A stretch of DNA of 64,000 bases, taken from contig NZ_AP027043.1 in the NCBI RefSeq assembly GCF_027924665.1, positions 3,968,001 to 4,032,000 on the forward strand, given 5' to 3'. The notes beneath the pieces were generated by a model. That model searched no databases. It saw only the letters and a list, made by a program, of their open reading frames with translations, and was not told the origin of the DNA. Shown in pieces: positions 62,419 through 64,000 of the stretch. Positions within the stretch are counted from its first letter, which is position 1. The number at the start of each line of letters is the position of its first letter. The DNA is from Flavobacterium sp. GSB-24. Lineage in GTDB: Bacteria; Bacteroidota; Bacteroidia; Flavobacteriales; Flavobacteriaceae. The position numbers and the translations under genes were made by a program.

Positions 62419-64000
62419 TTAATTTAATTTTTCAAGTATAGGCTGATCCGTAAAAGTCAATTCTGTTTTACTGTTTTCATTAAGCTGCTCCAATACAACA
62501 AACTTATTCTCGCCTGCTTTCAACCAACAACCTGGTACATAAAGCGTTTGCTGCGGTCCAACTTTCCAGTAACGTCCAAGATTGTGTCCGTTAACAAATA
62601 CAATTCCTTTTCCCCAACCTGTCATATCCAGAAAAGTATCAGCAGGTTTATCTATGCTTACAGTAGATTCATATAAGACGGGACGTCTAGGTTTTATCGT
62701 TTCATTTTTAACAGCTGGAACTTCATTCATTGGCATTTTATACATTTCCCATCCGCCGCTAATTTCAAATTCATTTAAATATACTGGAGTAATAATTCCT
62801 TTAGTATTATGTACGATTTCGGCACCGTAGTTAATGCGCCCCATATTTTCAACTAGAATTTCTAAAATACCGTTAAAAGGAATCGTAACTGTCAACTCGT
62901 AGTTTTTGAAAACTCTATTCAACTCACCTGCTTTAACCCCGTTTACATAAACTGTAGCAAAGTCTCTCAATCCTTCAATTTTTAATTTACCAGAAATAGG
63001 CTGCGTAAATCTTTTTCGATACAAAACATATCCATGTCCTTGACCTAATTTTTCAAATGTTAAAGGCTGGTCATTTACAACTGGTTTTTCTTTTTTTATC
63101 CAACTTAAAACATCCATGCTTGATTTGATAGCCTGATTAGGATATTTTGCAACTGGTATTTTGGCTGGAATTGAGGCTAATTTTGTTTTAGAATACTTTT
63201 GCATTACTTCACGTATAGCCATAAATTTTGGTGTTGCCCAACCTGCTTCGCTAATAGGAGCATCATAATCATAGCTCGTAATATCCGGCTGAATATCCAT
63301 TTCTTCATTATAATTTGCCCCCGAGGTAAATCCAAAATTAGTACCGCCGTGTACCATATAATAATTAAAAGAAACACCTGCATCAAGGTACTTTTTAGTT
63401 TGACTTGCAATCTCCTCAGATCCAATTTTAATAAATGGTTCTGCCCAATGATCCAACCAGCCAGAATAAAACTCTGCGACCATGTAAGGTCCTTGTCCGT
63501 TATGGTATTTATCAACCTGTTTTTTTAGATTATCTATATTTGATTCCCCATTTGCAGTCGGTAACGCGCCTTCTACCATACCACCTTCAAACAACCAGGC
63601 ACCGTCAGAAGTAAAAAAAGGCTCTGGGAATCCCGTTTGTTTAAGTATATTGTAAATTGCAGTTTTGTAGGCTTTATGATCCTCAGCACTAATATCGGTT
63701 CTTTGAGAAACATAAGAACCAAATTCATTTTCAGCCTGAACCATAATAATAGGTCCGCCTTGATTAGCAAAAAGTCCTTTTACCTCTCCATACAAATGTT
63801 CTAGATACGTTTTACAAGCGTCTAAAAATGCTTTGTTATTGGTACGAATTACTAAATCTGGATTATTTTGCAGCCACCAAGGGTATCCTCCAAATTCCCA
63901 TTCGCCACATGCATATGGACCTGGCCTAAGAATTACATATAAGCCTTCACTTTTGGCAATACGTAAAAATTCTGAAAGATCTCTATTTCCTGTTTTAAAA
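62419..64000 (-). CDS. GH35 beta-galactosidase, 5' end beyond window (partial)
   Basis: The frame is open to the right edge; the Met at 63795 is internal, because family sequence continues upstream (AKSEGLYVILRPGPYACGEWEFGGYPWWL, a GH35 hallmark). Acid/base Glu is in QAENEFGSY and the nucleophile Glu in MVAEFYSGWLDHW. The C-terminal half has the jelly-roll domains (YRKRFTQPISGKLKIEGLRDFATVYVNGVKAG; GKGIVFVNGHNLGRYW). It removes terminal beta-galactose. First visible gene of the glycosidase operon. Confidence 0.9.
   Translation of the reverse strand, partial: FKTGNRDLSEFLRIAKSEGLYVILRPGPYACGEWEFGGYPWWLQNNPDLVIRTNNKAFLDACKTYLEHLYGEVKGLFANQGGPIIMVQAENEFGSYVSQRTDISAEDHKAYKTAIYNILKQTGFPEPFFTSDGAWLFEGGMVEGALPTANGESNIDNLKKQVDKYHNGQGPYMVAEFYSGWLDHWAEPFIKIGSEEIASQTKKYLDAGVSFNYYMVHGGTNFGFTSGANYNEEMDIQPDITSYDYDAPISEAGWATPKFMAIREVMQKYSKTKLASIPAKIPVAKYPNQAIKSSMDVLSWIKKEKPVVNDQPLTFEKLGQGHGYVLYRKRFTQPISGKLKIEGLRDFATVYVNGVKAGELNRVFKNYELTVTIPFNGILEILVENMGRINYGAEIVHNTKGIITPVYLNEFEISGGWEMYKMPMNEVPAVKNETIKPRRPVLYESTVSIDKPADTFLDMTGWGKGIVFVNGHNLGRYWKVGPQQTLYVPGCWLKAGENKFVVLEQLNENSKTELTFTDQPILEKLN

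Noticed and set aside
63573..63795. Met at 63795 as start of the GH35 gene, and an overlapping frame 63573-63770
   Set aside because: GH35 motifs continue upstream of 63795 to the edge; the overlapping frame is a shadow.

Overview
The window is AT-rich DNA from a Flavobacterium-like member of the Bacteroidetes. The evidence is two SusC/SusD outer-membrane uptake pairs, a FecI/FecR-type sigma/anti-sigma relay, a transmembrane TPR-AraC regulator, promoters of the Bacteroidetes type (TTG, 17-23 nt, TANNTTTG), and GTTGATGG / ATTCACA simple-sequence tracts at operon ends. I saw no tRNA, rRNA, CRISPR array, insertion sequence or prophage.

Left part (1-16.3 kb): a pair of secreted proteins of unknown role, one cut by the window edge, then a TPR/AraC regulator. 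A minus-strand operon follows: ECF sigma factor, FecR anti-sigma, SusC with an STN signalling domain, SusD, a TlpA-like thioredoxin lipid-free periplasmic protein, an alpha/beta hydrolase and DsbD. It looks like a signal-regulated import locus with an envelope redox theme and no glycoside hydrolase. The sigma factor has no ordinary start codon in its conserved N-terminal part.

16.5-22.2 kb: a tightly coupled plus-strand operon for a lipid-polyketide product. It encodes an FAD oxidoreductase, a methyltransferase, a type III polyketide synthase, a FabZ-like dehydratase, a FabF-like ketosynthase, an acyl carrier protein and a phosphopantetheinyl transferase. 22.2-29.8 kb: a tripartite RND efflux operon with its TetR regulator and two matching operators, then a divergent SDR/HxlR pair with two dyad operators.

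29.9-39.9 kb: housekeeping genes. These are mnmE, a tandem universal stress protein, a membrane MutS-like ATPase, a CPA1 Na+/H+ antiporter, and nrdA/nrdB for a class I ribonucleotide reductase without an ATP-cone in either subunit. Upstream of nrdB lies a large AT-rich intergenic region with four identical TTATCAACA boxes, which may be DnaA sites or an origin.

39.9-45.6 kb: a probable flavinylation-based electron-transfer cassette. It holds an exported ankyrin protein, a DUF2271 protein with a TGAS motif, a PepSY-flavodoxin-FNR membrane reductase and an ApbE FMN transferase. 45.7-48.1 kb: an NmrA-like reductase facing a second HxlR regulator, and an M28 peptidase.

48.2-64 kb: a minus-strand polysaccharide/glycan utilisation locus. 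It encodes a GH35 beta-galactosidase (cut by the edge), GH29 alpha-fucosidase, GH92 alpha-mannosidase, GH3 with PA14, SusC, SusD, a FucP-type sugar symporter and a sialidase-fold protein. The enzyme set suggests a branched, fucosylated and mannosylated glycan.
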